From Corynebacterium auris (GTDB lineage: Bacteria; Actinomycetota; Actinomycetes; Mycobacteriales; Mycobacteriaceae): DNA of 64,000 bases. Shown here piece after piece: positions 48,155-56,581 of the stretch (position 1 is its first letter; the number at the start of each line of letters is the position of its first letter). Under the pieces are notes generated by a model that worked only from the letters and a program-made list of their open reading frames with translations, had not been told where the DNA came from and did no database searches. Made by a program: the position numbers and the translations under genes. The DNA is taken from the NCBI RefSeq assembly GCF_030408575.1, contig NZ_CP047047.1:682001-746000 (forward strand), in the 5' to 3' direction.

Positions 48155-48319
48155 TTATCGCTCCTCGCGGAATTCGACGTGCTTGCGAACGATCGGATCG
48201 TACTTCTTCAGCGTGATGCGATCCGGGTTGTTGCGCTTGTTCTTGCGGGTGACGTAGGTGTAGCCGGTGCCCTCGGTGCTCTTGAGCTTGATGATGGGGC
48301 GGATATCGTTACGTGCCAT
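48155..48319 (-). CDS. rpmG: Ribosomal protein bL33, zinc-free form
   Basis: A 54-residue L33 starting [20 protein letters not shown] and ending [11 protein letters not shown]. It has the family core [20 protein letters not shown] but no zinc-ribbon Cys. Its ATG overlaps the rpmB stop by one base (TAATG) and its stop lies 3 bases before rpsN. Confidence 0.95.
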   Translation of the reverse strand: MARNDIRPIIKLKSTEGTGYTYVTRKNKRNNPDRITLKKYDPIVRKHVEFREER

Positions 48320-48555
48320 TAGACCTTCTCACCTCGCGCGCGGATAGCGGCGACGACAGACTCGATGCCGTCGCGGTCGATGATCTTGAGTCCCTTGGTG
48401 GAAACCGTCAGGGTGATGGTACGGCCCTCGGAGGGCAGGTAGAACCGCTTCTTCTGCACGTTGGGGTTCCAACGGCGCGAGTGGCGGCGGTGCGAGTGCG
48501 AGACGGTCTTGCCGAAACCCGGCTTCCGTCCCGTGACCTGGCAATGTGCCGACAT
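48319..48555 (-). CDS. rpmB: Ribosomal protein bL28
   Basis: A 78-residue L28: [20 protein letters not shown], then [20 protein letters not shown] and a C-terminal [18 protein letters not shown]. Only one Cys remains, so it cannot form the zinc site of the Cys4 paralogue. It is first in the operon; a consensus-like promoter lies about 115 bases upstream. Confidence 0.94.
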   Translation of the reverse strand: MSAHCQVTGRKPGFGKTVSHSHRRHSRRWNPNVQKKRFYLPSEGRTITLTVSTKGLKIIDRDGIESVVAAIRARGEKV

Positions 48556-48672
48556 GGGTTAGCTTCCTTCTCTTCTGCCGCCCACGCACTGACTGCCGGT
48601 GAGGGAGGCACAGCGCCCGAGGTGTGAGGTCCGTCGAGGGTGCCGGTAGCAATCGGTTGACGCAGGCGTAAA

Positions 48673-48700
48673 CGTGTACTTCGACAACAGCGGTAGTCAA
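48673..48700 (-). promoter_or_regulatory. Promoter of the rpmB operon
   Basis: On the reverse strand TTGACT (48695-48700) and TACACG (48673-48678) are separated by 16 bases. It lies inside the intergenic region between rpmB and the permease gene. I saw no AT-rich Zur-type palindrome near it. Confidence 0.5.
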
Positions 48701-48721
48701 CAATACAGGCTCAGGCGCCTA

Positions 48722-49786
48722 TCACCTAATCGCGAAAACGCCGGCGGCGACGGCCACGGGTGCGAGCACGGCACCGCAGCACGCGAAGGTGCGCCACGGC
48801 AGGTCAACACCTGCCCGTCGAAGCTGATCGTGCCACAACAGAGTAGCCAGGGACGCCCACGGAGTGACAAGGGGACCGAAGTTCACGCCAACCAGGAGGG
48901 GCAGCGACGCGTTCGGGTCCTCCAGCAGCAGGTACGCGGGGAGGTTGTTGATGAGGTTCGCGCCCGCCGCCCCCGCCAGCGCCGCGCAGAGCGGGTGAGC
49001 GTCGGGCGGGAAGGAAACATCGGGGAGGAAGGCGGCGGCGGAGGAGACCGCGACCACGAGGCACAGGGCCTGCCAGGGGATGAGGCCTCGCAGGGAAATG
49101 GGGCCCGCGATCGCCGCCATGGCCACAGCGGAGGCTGCGGCGGTGAGCCAGAAAGGCAGGGGGGTGAGTAGGGCGAACACCGTCAGCCCGACGATCACCA
49201 GCGCGGCTCTCGGGGCAGGAACGTCACGGCCCGGCGCCGCGGGCTTTCCGGCGGGCCAATACGCCCGGGCGCAGTACGAGGCCGCCACCGCGACGCCGAT
49301 ACCTGCGAGGGCGGGCGCCCACGAGGCGGCGAGGAAGTCGTACGGGCCGGCGAAGAAGCGCAGCGCCATCAGGTTGGTCAGGTTCGAGACCGGAAGCATG
49401 AGGGAAGACAGGTTGGCCACCCACACTACCGACAAGGCGAGTGCGGTGGTGCTCAGTCCGTTGCGGCGGGCGAGCGCGACCGCCAGCGGCGTGAGCATGA
49501 GCGCTGTCGTGTCCAGCGAGAGGAAGACGGTGACCAGGACGCTTAGCGCAAGGAAGCAGGCCCAGGTGTAGCGCGTGCCTTCGATGCGCGAGGCTAGGTA
49601 GGCGAATACGCCCTCGCGCGCAGCCAGGTTCACCATCGCGGACATTCCCGCGGCAAAGCCGAGCACCGGAGCGAGCTGGGAGGCGAGGCCTTGCGCGGCT
49701 CCGGGGTCGGTCAGGGCCAGGGCGGCGAAGGCGGCCACCGCCGCCGAAGGCCACCAGAGAAGCGACGCGAATCGGGAAAGGCGCAC
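48722..49786 (-). CDS. ArsB/SLC13-type anion permease
   Basis: A 354-residue membrane protein with about ten helices. Landmarks are LGFAAGMSAMVNLAAREGVF, LSLDTTALMLTPLAVALARR, WVANLSSLMLPVSNLTNLMA and the mirrored GAAGANLINNLPAYLLLEDP with GVNFGPLVTPWASLATLLWH. The SNLTN and NNLPA motifs are typical of ArsB/CitMHS-like ion transporters. It could export arsenite or move an organic anion. No ars genes are adjacent. It is shorter than typical 12-helix ArsB. Confidence 0.75.
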   Translation of the reverse strand: MRLSRFASLLWWPSAAVAAFAALALTDPGAAQGLASQLAPVLGFAAGMSAMVNLAAREGVFAYLASRIEGTRYTWACFLALSVLVTVFLSLDTTALMLTPLAVALARRNGLSTTALALSVVWVANLSSLMLPVSNLTNLMALRFFAGPYDFLAASWAPALAGIGVAVAASYCARAYWPAGKPAAPGRDVPAPRAALVIVGLTVFALLTPLPFWLTAAASAVAMAAIAGPISLRGLIPWQALCLVVAVSSAAAFLPDVSFPPDAHPLCAALAGAAGANLINNLPAYLLLEDPNASLPLLVGVNFGPLVTPWASLATLLWHDQLRRAGVDLPWRTFACCGAVLAPVAVAAGVFAIR

Positions 49787-49999
49787 CGAGGTAGTCTAAG
49801 CCGCTGGGTTCGTGGTGGGCGCCCGGGTGGCGTCGTCAAGCATGCTGGTGGGATTAGGTAAACGCGCGCGGGGGCGGTAATATGTTGCGGGTTGTCCGGC
49901 TTAGGCCGGGCCCTGACCATTTTCGCACCCAACTCGGGCACGATCCGCCCTGTGGCAGGAACCGACCCGAAGTTCAATCCTGAGGGAGACGAATAAGAG

Positions 50000-50272
50000 A
50001 TGAAGAATGAGATCCACCCGGATTACCACCCGGTGATCATTCAGGACGGTAATACCGGGCACAAGTTCCTGACCCGTTCCACCATGACCTCCGACCGCAC
50101 GGATACGTGGGAGGACGGCAACGAGTACCCGCTCGTCGTCGTCGATGTGACCTCCGAGTCCCACCCGTTCTGGACCGGTGCGCAGCGTCTCATGGACACC
50201 GCCGGCCGCGTTGAGAAGTTCAACAAGCGCTTCGGCGGCATGGCTCGCCGCAAGAAGAAGACCGCCAACTAG
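50000..50272 (+). CDS. rpmE2: Ribosomal protein bL31, type B (zinc-free)
   Basis: A 90-residue L31 of the B type: [20 protein letters not shown], then [20 protein letters not shown] and [10 protein letters not shown]. It lacks the CxxC of the zinc form. The long B-type loop is present. It precedes rpmF by 33 bases. A -10-like TAATAT lies about 120 bases upstream in an otherwise gene-free region (49787-49999). Confidence 0.94.
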   Translation: MKNEIHPDYHPVIIQDGNTGHKFLTRSTMTSDRTDTWEDGNEYPLVVVDVTSESHPFWTGAQRLMDTAGRVEKFNKRFGGMARRKKKTAN

Positions 50273-50305
50273 GGCACCGAGAAGGTCGAAGGAGGATAAG
50301 AAAGC

Positions 50306-50479
50306 ATGGCAACCCCTAAGTTCCGCAAGTCCCGCGCAAACACGCACGCCCGCCGCTCGCAGTGGAAGGCGAACAACCCTGAGCTGCAGACCGTCAAGAT
50401 CGACGGCCAGGAGGTTCGCATCCCGCGCCGTCTGGTGAAGGCGGCCAAGGCCGGGCTTATCGACGTCGAGCAGTTCTAA
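50306..50479 (+). CDS. rpmF: Ribosomal protein bL32
   Basis: A 57-residue L32: [40 protein letters not shown], then [17 protein letters not shown]. The C-terminal zinc Cys pairs of the common form are absent. ATG 50306 follows AGGAGG. A strong terminator follows. Confidence 0.94.
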   Translation: MATPKFRKSRANTHARRSQWKANNPELQTVKIDGQEVRIPRRLVKAAKAGLIDVEQF

Positions 50480-50489
50480 AACTCTCGTC

Positions 50490-50520
50490 AACCGGGCAGC
50501 TTTCGGGCTGCCCGGTTTTT
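50490..50520 (+). terminator. Terminator of rpmE-rpmF
   Basis: AACCGGGCAGC (50490-50500) pairs with GCTGCCCGGTT around a TTTCGG loop, followed by a T run. Confidence 0.9.
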
Positions 50521-50538
50521 CATATTCGAATCTTATTA

Positions 50539-50557
50539 TACCCCGATTGACGGGGTA
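50539..50557 (+). promoter_or_regulatory. Inverted repeat in the mprA promoter
   Basis: TACCCCG-attga-CGGGGTA, a perfect 7-bp inverted repeat, lies just upstream of several -10-like AT-rich hexamers (GATACG, TATAAG, CATAAT) and 27 bases before the mprA ATG. MprA-type regulators control their own operon, so this may be an autoregulatory or extracytoplasmic-stress site. Confidence 0.45.
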
Positions 50558-50583
50558 CGATACGTATAAGTCATAATGTAAAC

Positions 50584-51282
50584 ATGAAAATTCTTGTGGT
50601 CGATGATGAACAGGCGGTGCGCGAATCTCTGCGCCGCTCACTGATGTTTAACGGATACGAGGTGGTCCTCGCGGAGGACGGCGAGCAGGCGCTCGCCTCG
50701 ATCCGCCACGAGCAGCCCGATTTGACCATTCTGGACGTAATGATGCCCAAGCTCGACGGGCTGAGTGTGTGCCGCAACCTGCGGTCCACCGGTTATGAAA
50801 AGCCGATTCTTATGCTTACCGCCCGCGACGGCGTCGCTGACAGGGTAGCTGGCCTCGACGCGGGGGCGGACGATTACCTGTCCAAGCCGTTCGCGCTCGA
50901 GGAGCTCCTGGCCCGGATGCGCTCGCTGCTGCGCCGGGCGAACCTCGAGTCCGTCTCCGGTGGCCGGCGCGGGGGCAAGAGCCTGCAATTTGAGGACTTG
51001 GAGCTGCACACCGATACCCGGGAGGTGCGCCGCGGCGAGCGGGCGATCTCGTTGACCCGCACCGAGTTTTCGCTTCTGCGCTACTTCCTGGAAAACCCCC
51101 GGCAGGTGCTCTCCCGCCAGGACATTCTGGAAGAGGTCTGGGGCTACGATTTCCCCACCTCGGGCAACGCCCTCGAGGTGTACATCGGCTACCTGCGGCG
51201 GAAGACGGAGGCGGGCGGTGAAGACAGGCTGATCCACACCGTCAGAGGGGTCGGATACGTCCTGCGGGAGTCCGCCCCGTGA
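50584..51282 (+). CDS. mprA: Two-component response regulator MprA
   Basis: A 232-residue OmpR/PhoB-type regulator. Receiver: [20 protein letters not shown] with acidic pair DD, phospho-acceptor Asp in [13 protein letters not shown], Thr in MLTARDG and Lys in [14 protein letters not shown]. The winged-helix DNA-binding domain contains [20 protein letters not shown] and [12 protein letters not shown]. Next to mprB and pepD, it matches the MprAB (CgtSR2) envelope-stress system. Its TGA overlaps the mprB GTG. Confidence 0.93.
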   Translation: MKILVVDDEQAVRESLRRSLMFNGYEVVLAEDGEQALASIRHEQPDLTILDVMMPKLDGLSVCRNLRSTGYEKPILMLTARDGVADRVAGLDAGADDYLSKPFALEELLARMRSLLRRANLESVSGGRRGGKSLQFEDLELHTDTREVRRGERAISLTRTEFSLLRYFLENPRQVLSRQDILEEVWGYDFPTSGNALEVYIGYLRRKTEAGGEDRLIHTVRGVGYVLRESAP

Positions 51283-52664
51283 CAGAGCGGGGCCTTCACC
51301 CAGCAGCGGACCCGACGCTGCGCACACTCGTGACAATTTTGGTCGGTGTGCTCCTCGTCGGTGCCGCCACCGTAGCGTGCTACTGGGTCGCCCAGGAAGC
51401 CGTCGAGGCAAGCACGGACGACGAGCTGGAAACGAAGGCCTGCGTCCTCCTCGAGGATATCGAGGAGGCCAGCGGCGTCGAGGATATGGCGCGCAACCTG
51501 ACCGCCTTCAAGCGCTTCAACCCGGACGTCAGGGCCGCCTACGTTTTCCCCGGCAACGCCGCCTATATCGGGGACTCCGTTCCGGTCGGGGGCGAGTTCG
51601 TGCGCGACGACAATGGGGTGGAAACCTCGGTGCGTGAGGTCGGCGGCGAGCGAGTGGTGGTCAAGCGAGGGCCGGAAAACAGCGCGGTGGCCCTCGCGCA
51701 GAGCCCGGACCCGGAAAAGCACCTCCTGCGGGGCCTGGGCATTATCTTCGTCGTGGTTGTTGGGCTGGCGCTGCTGCTTAGCTGGGCGGTCGGCGAACTC
51801 GTGGCGCGGGCGGCCATGCGGCCGATCCGGCGCCTGGAGCAAGCGGTGGAGCACGTGAGCAACACCGAGGAGCTGCGCGGAATCACAGTCGAAGGCGACG
51901 ACGAACTGGCGCGGCTGAGCTCCGCGTTCAACGGGATGATGGAATCGTTGGCGGAATCCAGGCGCCGCCAGGCCCGCCTTGTCGTTGACGCGGGCCACGA
52001 GCTGAAAACGCCCCTCACGTCGATGCGCACGAACATCGAGCTGCTCATGATGGCGAGTCGCTCCGGGCAGTTCGAGCAGCTGCCGAAGGAGGAAAAGGAC
52101 GCCTTGGAGCGCGATGTCATCGCGCAAATGGACGAGATGTCCGCGCTGATCGGCGATCTGATTGATCTCGCCCGCGAGGACGAACCGCCCAGGCAAACTC
52201 TTCCGGTCCGCGTCGACGAGGTCGTGCGGGAGGCGCTCGAGAGGGTAAAAAGACGCCGCTTGGACGTCACCTTCGACGCCGTGCTCGACCCGTGGGTCGT
52301 GCACGGGGACCGCCACGAGCTGGCCCGCGTGCCTGTCAACCTCCTCGACAACGCGGCGAAGTGGTCGCCGGCGGGTGCCACCGTGCGCCTCAGGCTGGAG
52401 GCCGGGCGCCGGGAGGCTGCGCTCACTGTCGACGATTCCGGCCCAGGTATCCCAGCAGGGGAGCGCGAGCGCGTCTTCGAGCGCTTTTACCGCTCGCCGG
52501 AGGGCCGGGCGATGCCGGGGTCGGGGCTCGGGCTTGCCATTGCCAAGCACGTGGTGGAGCGCCACGGCGGGACAATCGAGGCGGGGGAGTCGGACGACGG
52601 TGGGGCGCGCTTCCGCGTGGTGCTGCCCGGGTGGGAACCTGCCGGGGCCAACGTCGCCCAGTAA
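51279..52664 (+). CDS. mprB: Sensor histidine kinase MprB
   Basis: A 461-residue membrane kinase. Two helices (about residues 16-38 and 151-171) enclose a sensor domain. A HAMP segment ([20 protein letters not shown]) leads to the H-box [20 protein letters not shown]. The ATPase domain has N-box [13 protein letters not shown]1 [19 protein letters not shown] and G2 [18 protein letters not shown]. It phosphorylates MprA. GTG 51279 overlaps the mprA stop (GTGA), so translation is coupled. Confidence 0.93.
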   Translation: MTERGLHPAADPTLRTLVTILVGVLLVGAATVACYWVAQEAVEASTDDELETKACVLLEDIEEASGVEDMARNLTAFKRFNPDVRAAYVFPGNAAYIGDSVPVGGEFVRDDNGVETSVREVGGERVVVKRGPENSAVALAQSPDPEKHLLRGLGIIFVVVVGLALLLSWAVGELVARAAMRPIRRLEQAVEHVSNTEELRGITVEGDDELARLSSAFNGMMESLAESRRRQARLVVDAGHELKTPLTSMRTNIELLMMASRSGQFEQLPKEEKDALERDVIAQMDEMSALIGDLIDLAREDEPPRQTLPVRVDEVVREALERVKRRRLDVTFDAVLDPWVVHGDRHELARVPVNLLDNAAKWSPAGATVRLRLEAGRREAALTVDDSGPGIPAGERERVFERFYRSPEGRAMPGSGLGLAIAKHVVERHGGTIEAGESDDGGARFRVVLPGWEPAGANVAQ

Positions 52665-52740
52665 ATGCACAGACAACGTTACGAGGCGCCGCCCCCGCCC
52701 ACTAGCCGCCACGCAGAGGGAAAAGGAATAATGGGCGCTT

Positions 52741-53931
52741 ATGAGTAATAACTTGCCGCCGCAGCCGTACGAGCCGGAGCGTCGGCCCGTCACCTCCGAA
52801 CCTACCGCTGACCAGCCCGAGGTCTCTTCCCCGCCCGCAACCAACCAGCGCAAGGGCCCCGGTGTCGGGACCGCCATCGCGGTGGCGGCGGTCACGGCGC
52901 TGCTCATCGGAGCGGGCGCCGGTTACGCGGGCGGGACCTTCGCCAGCAATAACTCCCAGGCAGAGGCGTACAACGCCCTGCAGGCCGAAAGCGTCAGCAG
53001 CGACAGCCCCGCGCCCGAGGGCTCCGTCGAGGAGGTCGCCTCGGCGGTCCTTCCCGCCGTTGTCTCCCTCGAAGTGGCGGGTCGCACGGGCGTGGCCGAG
53101 GGCTCTGGGTCCATCATCTCCTCCGACGGCTACGTTCTGACCAACCACCACGTCATCTCCGCGGGCGAGAACGGGGCGGCGGAAATCGTGGTCACGCTCA
53201 ACGACGGCTCCCGCCACAGCGCGACTTTCGTGGCCTCCGACGTGGACACCGATATCGGCGTGGTCAAGATCGACGACGCGGCGAACCTGCCAGTGATCAA
53301 CTTCGGCGACTCCGACGACCTCCAGGTAGGCCAAGACGTCGTGGCCGTCGGCTCCCCGCTCGGCCTCTCGGCGACGGTGACCAGCGGCATCGTATCCGCC
53401 CTCAACCGTCCCGTCCGCGCCGCCCAGGGGTTCACGGAAAGCTCGCTGATGGACGGCATCCAGACAGACGCCGCCATCAACCCCGGAAACTCCGGCGGCC
53501 CGCTTGTGGACATGAACGGCAACCTCGTGGGCATGAACTCCGTCATCGCGTCGCTGTCGACGGGCATGGGCGGCGAATCCGGCTCGATCGGACTCGGCTT
53601 TGCCATCCCGTCGAACTTTGCCAAGCGGGTCGCGCAGCAGCTCATCGAGACGGGCGAGGCGACGCAGCCGATGCTCGGCGTGCAGGTAGACATCCGCAAC
53701 ACCGGCGGAGGCGCCTTCGTCGCCGGGGTGGAGCCGGGCAGCCCGGCGGACGAGGCCGGCCTGGAGGTCGGCGACGTGATCACCCGCCTGGGCGATCGCC
53801 CCATTGATACCGCAGACGCGCTTATCGCGGCGACGCGGTCCCGGGACTTCGGCGAGACCGTTGAGCTGGAGGTTCGTCGGCAGGGAACCGATGAGGTTGA
53901 AACGGTGGAGGTAACGCTCAGTTCGGAGTAA
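52741..53931 (+). CDS. pepD: HtrA-family serine protease PepD
   Basis: A 396-residue membrane-anchored protease. Residues about 40-62 form the membrane helix (GTAIAVAAVTALLIGAGAGY). The trypsin-like domain has the triad His in LTNHHVIS, Asp in DTDIGVVKI and Ser in GNSGGPLVD, followed by a C-terminal PDZ domain (MLGVQVDI to GDVITRLGDRP). It degrades damaged envelope proteins and modulates MprAB/SigE signalling in mycobacteria. A five-codon frame (ATG 52731 to TAA 52748) overlaps the start. Confidence 0.93.
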   Translation: MSNNLPPQPYEPERRPVTSEPTADQPEVSSPPATNQRKGPGVGTAIAVAAVTALLIGAGAGYAGGTFASNNSQAEAYNALQAESVSSDSPAPEGSVEEVASAVLPAVVSLEVAGRTGVAEGSGSIISSDGYVLTNHHVISAGENGAAEIVVTLNDGSRHSATFVASDVDTDIGVVKIDDAANLPVINFGDSDDLQVGQDVVAVGSPLGLSATVTSGIVSALNRPVRAAQGFTESSLMDGIQTDAAINPGNSGGPLVDMNGNLVGMNSVIASLSTGMGGESGSIGLGFAIPSNFAKRVAQQLIETGEATQPMLGVQVDIRNTGGGAFVAGVEPGSPADEAGLEVGDVITRLGDRPIDTADALIAATRSRDFGETVELEVRRQGTDEVETVEVTLSSE

Positions 53932-54031
53932 GTTCATAGCGGAACAGGCATATGTCGCCCGCCAACGACCCCGGCGACTGTGGCTTTAGACACGGCGGCT
54001 TTGGACACCGCGCTCACCGAAGGAGAACGTC

Positions 54032-54601
54032 ATGACGGACGCACTGGAATCTCTCGACACGTATGAGCTCAGCGAGCCCGACGAGGCGGTTCTCCTCGCG
54101 GCTGAAAAGGAGGAACAGCCCCTGCTGCCCACCGCGCTGGTAGTGCTCGTCTCCGACTACCGCTTCGAAGCGGAGGGCGACGACACGGACCGCTTGGTGT
54201 GCGAGCTCCTCGGGGAGTTCGGCTTCACCATCGACGGTGTGGTGCGCGTCAAGTCCAAGAAGTCGGATATCCGCAAGGCCATTGAGACAGGCGTGGTCGG
54301 CGGGGCCGACCTCGTGCTCACCGTCGGCGGGACCGGAGTGGGGCCGCGGGATAAGACTCCGGAGGCGACGCGCAGCGTCATCGACAAGCTGGTGCCGGGC
54401 GTGGGGCAGGCCATCCGGTCCTCCGGCCAGGCGTGCGGCGCGGTTGACGCGTGCACCTCGCGCGGAATCTGCGGGGTGTCGGGCTCGACGGTGGTGGTGA
54501 ACCTCGCGCCCTCGCGCCAGGCCATCCGCGACGGGATCTCCACCTGCGCGCCCCTGGTGACCCACCTGGTGGGCGAGCTCAACCAGTACAGCCTCCCGTG
54601 A
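54032..54601 (+). CDS. moaB2: MoaB/MogA-like molybdopterin adenylyltransferase homologue
   Basis: A 189-residue protein with the molybdenum-cofactor-binding fold: VLVSDYRFEAEGDDTDRLVC, DLVLTVGGTGVGPRDKTPEA (GGTG motif) and GICGVSGSTVVVNLAPSRQA. An N-terminal 30-residue extension (TDALESLDTYELSEPDEAVL) is rich in acid residues. The order pepD-moaB2-mscL matches Rv0983-Rv0984-Rv0985c. Whether it truly works in cofactor synthesis is open, because no other moa gene is near. Confidence 0.87.
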   Translation: MTDALESLDTYELSEPDEAVLLAAEKEEQPLLPTALVVLVSDYRFEAEGDDTDRLVCELLGEFGFTIDGVVRVKSKKSDIRKAIETGVVGGADLVLTVGGTGVGPRDKTPEATRSVIDKLVPGVGQAIRSSGQACGAVDACTSRGICGVSGSTVVVNLAPSRQAIRDGISTCAPLVTHLVGELNQYSLP

Positions 54602-54759
54602 CGCGCCCGCGCAGGCGGGCGAAGCGCCCGGCGGACGTGGACTACGACCGCGAGGCGGACACACCGACGGAAGGCAGCGCGACCGGCGTCGAGCGCATCG
54701 ACGAGGACTTCTACAGAAACGAAAGGCCCCCGCACTACGGGGGCGACTGGGACGGCTAG
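54598..54759 (+). CDS. Small conserved-looking protein coupled to moaB2 (53 aa)
   Basis: GTG 54598 overlaps the moaB2 stop (GTGA) and opens a 53-residue frame: a basic start VTRPRRRAKRPADVDYDREA, an acidic middle (GVERIDEDFYRNE) and an aromatic end PPHYGGDWDG. The 4-base overlap and the patterned composition argue for a real, translationally coupled gene. No membrane segment. Function unknown. Confidence 0.65.
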   Translation: MTRPRRRAKRPADVDYDREADTPTEGSATGVERIDEDFYRNERPPHYGGDWDG

Positions 54760-54769
54760 AGAAAATGCG

Positions 54770-55207
54770 CTAGCGGGGCTCTTGCCGGCTGTGGGCACCA
54801 CCCGCCGCACCGGAGGCCTGATCCGCGAGGAGGTCGCGGATCTCGGTGAGCAGCTCCGTGTCGGTCGGCGCGGGCGTTTCCTCGGCGACACCGCGGTGAC
54901 GTTTTTGCAGCTGGTCGAGCTTGTTCATCGGGGTGACGATGAAGAAGTAGACGACGGCGGCGATGAGCAGGAAATTGATGATCGCCGTCAGCAGCATGCC
55001 GAAGTCCAGCGCCGTGTCTTCCCGGCCCGGCAGGATGTGGATTTTCAGGCCGCCGACCTCGGCCCCGCCGAAGACGTTGAGCAGGGGGTTGATGATCGCG
55101 TCCGAAAAGGCGGTGACGATCGCGGTGAACGCGGAGCCGATGACGACGCCGACCGCGAGTTCGACGACGTTGCCGCGCAGGATGAAGTCCCTGAAGCCTC
55201 TGAGCAT
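54770..55207 (-). CDS. mscL: Large-conductance mechanosensitive channel
   Basis: A 145-residue MscL: MLRGFRDFILRGNVVELAVG (N-terminal helix and TM1), VVIGSAFTAIVTAFSDAIIN, then TM2 LLTAIINFLLIAAVVYFFIV and a cytoplasmic C-terminal bundle TELLTEIRDLLADQA. It forms a homopentamer opening under hypo-osmotic tension. ATG 55207 is set by the conserved start. Confidence 0.95.
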   Translation of the reverse strand: MLRGFRDFILRGNVVELAVGVVIGSAFTAIVTAFSDAIINPLLNVFGGAEVGGLKIHILPGREDTALDFGMLLTAIINFLLIAAVVYFFIVTPMNKLDQLQKRHRGVAEETPAPTDTELLTEIRDLLADQASGAAGGAHSRQEPR

Positions 55208-55300
55208 GTTTCTCCTTAGTAGCGCCCCTGGGGCGCGTGGTCGTGGAAGTGTAACGGACACGGCCACGATAATCACGGGGCTCAGCGCCAGTAAAACGGC

Positions 55301-55912
55301 TTAGGGCGGCGGCGTTTCCAGCACGACGGTCAGCGGCGCGGCGAGGGAGGCGGCCGCGACGGCGGCCGCCTCGTCGGCGCGCAAAAGAAGCAGCACGCTC
55401 GGCTCGTCCGTTTCCTTCGCGGCCACCACGACACGTGCGCCAGCGGCCACCGTCACAGGTGCCCCCGTCTCCGCGGCCAAGGTGATCACCCTGACGTGGG
55501 CGCCGTGGTGCAGCAGAGGAATGATCTCCGGCTCGGCGAGGACGACGGGGACCATGGTGTAGTCCCCGTCCGGGGCCAGGCTGCGGCTCAGCTCTGGGCC
55601 GACGAGCCGGGTTGCCGTCACGACCTCCCCCGCTGCGGCAGCCGCGGCCAGGGTCTTGTTCTCCGCCTCCCCGGGGTCGGTGAGCGCACCGGCCGGAACG
55701 GCCCCGGGGGGCATGCGGCGCACCTCAACGTCACCGCTTTCCAGGACCGTGCCGGCCGCAACGTCGCGCGCAAAGACGAGCACGGCGGGCTCGCCAGCCC
55801 GCGAGGCGGCGGCGCTGAGCGCGGCGGCTGCGACCAAGATCAGGGCCGCGGCGCGGCGAACAAGGACGCTGCGGCGGTGGCTGGGGGTGCACAGGGCGTC
55901 GAGGAGTTTCAT
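55301..55912 (-). CDS. SAF-domain protein, exported or membrane anchored
   Basis: A 203-residue protein: basic N terminus (SHRRSVLVRRAAALILVAAA) with one hydrophobic helix, then a SAF domain (FARDVAAGTVLESGDVEVRR, LAPDGDYTMVPVVLAEPEII, LHHGAHVRVITLAAE). It resembles RcpC/CpaB-like SAF proteins but lacks Tad pilus genes nearby. Located beside the folate cyclo-ligase gene. Function unknown. Confidence 0.75.
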   Translation of the reverse strand: MKLLDALCTPSHRRSVLVRRAAALILVAAAALSAAASRAGEPAVLVFARDVAAGTVLESGDVEVRRMPPGAVPAGALTDPGEAENKTLAAAAAAGEVVTATRLVGPELSRSLAPDGDYTMVPVVLAEPEIIPLLHHGAHVRVITLAAETGAPVTVAAGARVVVAAKETDEPSVLLLLRADEAAAVAAASLAAPLTVVLETPPP

Positions 55913-55939
55913 ACCTCCATTAGACGCAGCGGGGCCGAC

Positions 55940-56515
55940 CTAGGTTCCCGGAAACTGCATGACCCGGCTCGGGGTGAGCGCCGCGGCGACGGGAACGTCG
56001 TGGGCGTCGTGGGGCACGTGGTCGAGGACGTCCTCGTCGTAGACAAGCGCGGCGACGGGCACGCTGAGCCCGGCGAGGGCGCGGTCGTAGTAGCCCGCTC
56101 CCTTGCCCAGGCGCATGCCCTGCGTATCGACGGCGAGCGCCGGCGCCAGCACGACATCGCACGAGCGCAGGACGCGGGAGGTAAACCTGGCGCCGGTGGG
56201 CTCGGTGATCCCCAACGCTCCCTCGGTGGCGGCGGCGCCGTCGTAGACGGCCCAGGCCAAGACGCCGTCGGGCAGGGAGATGGGGAGGAAAACGGTGCGG
56301 CAGGCCTCGGCGAGCGCCGGCAGAAGGGCGTCCCCGCCCGGCTCGGAGGGGAGCGGGAAATAGGCCGCGACGTTGCCCGTCATGCCGCGCTCACGCACGA
56401 AGGCGGCGGCGTTGCGGGCGAGCGCCGCGTCCAGTTCCGCTTTGGTTGAGGGCGAGGCGCGGAGGGAACGTCGATAAGCAATGCGCTCCTGGCGGACGTC
56501 CTGTTTTGTGCTCAT
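55940..56515 (-). CDS. 5-formyltetrahydrofolate cyclo-ligase
   Basis: A 191-residue ATP-dependent enzyme returning 5-formyl-THF to the active folate pool. Motifs: RQERIAYRRSLRASPSTKAE, the DVVLAPALAVDTQGMRLGKG element and GAGYYDRAL (RLGKGAGYYDR is the family signature). ATG 56515 gives the normal length; the frame is open further upstream without family similarity. Divergent from galU, as Rv0992c is from Rv0993. Confidence 0.9.
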   Translation of the reverse strand: MSTKQDVRQERIAYRRSLRASPSTKAELDAALARNAAAFVRERGMTGNVAAYFPLPSEPGGDALLPALAEACRTVFLPISLPDGVLAWAVYDGAAATEGALGITEPTGARFTSRVLRSCDVVLAPALAVDTQGMRLGKGAGYYDRALAGLSVPVAALVYDEDVLDHVPHDAHDVPVAAALTPSRVMQFPGT

Positions 56516-56581
56516 GGCCACTATTGTCGCACAGGAGTCAAAGAGCGGGTGGCGCCTCGGGGGCGGGTAAGCTCGGCAATT

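Noticed and set aside
48556..48721. Zur operator upstream of rpmB
   Set aside because: Looked for an AT-rich palindrome of the usual kind and found none.
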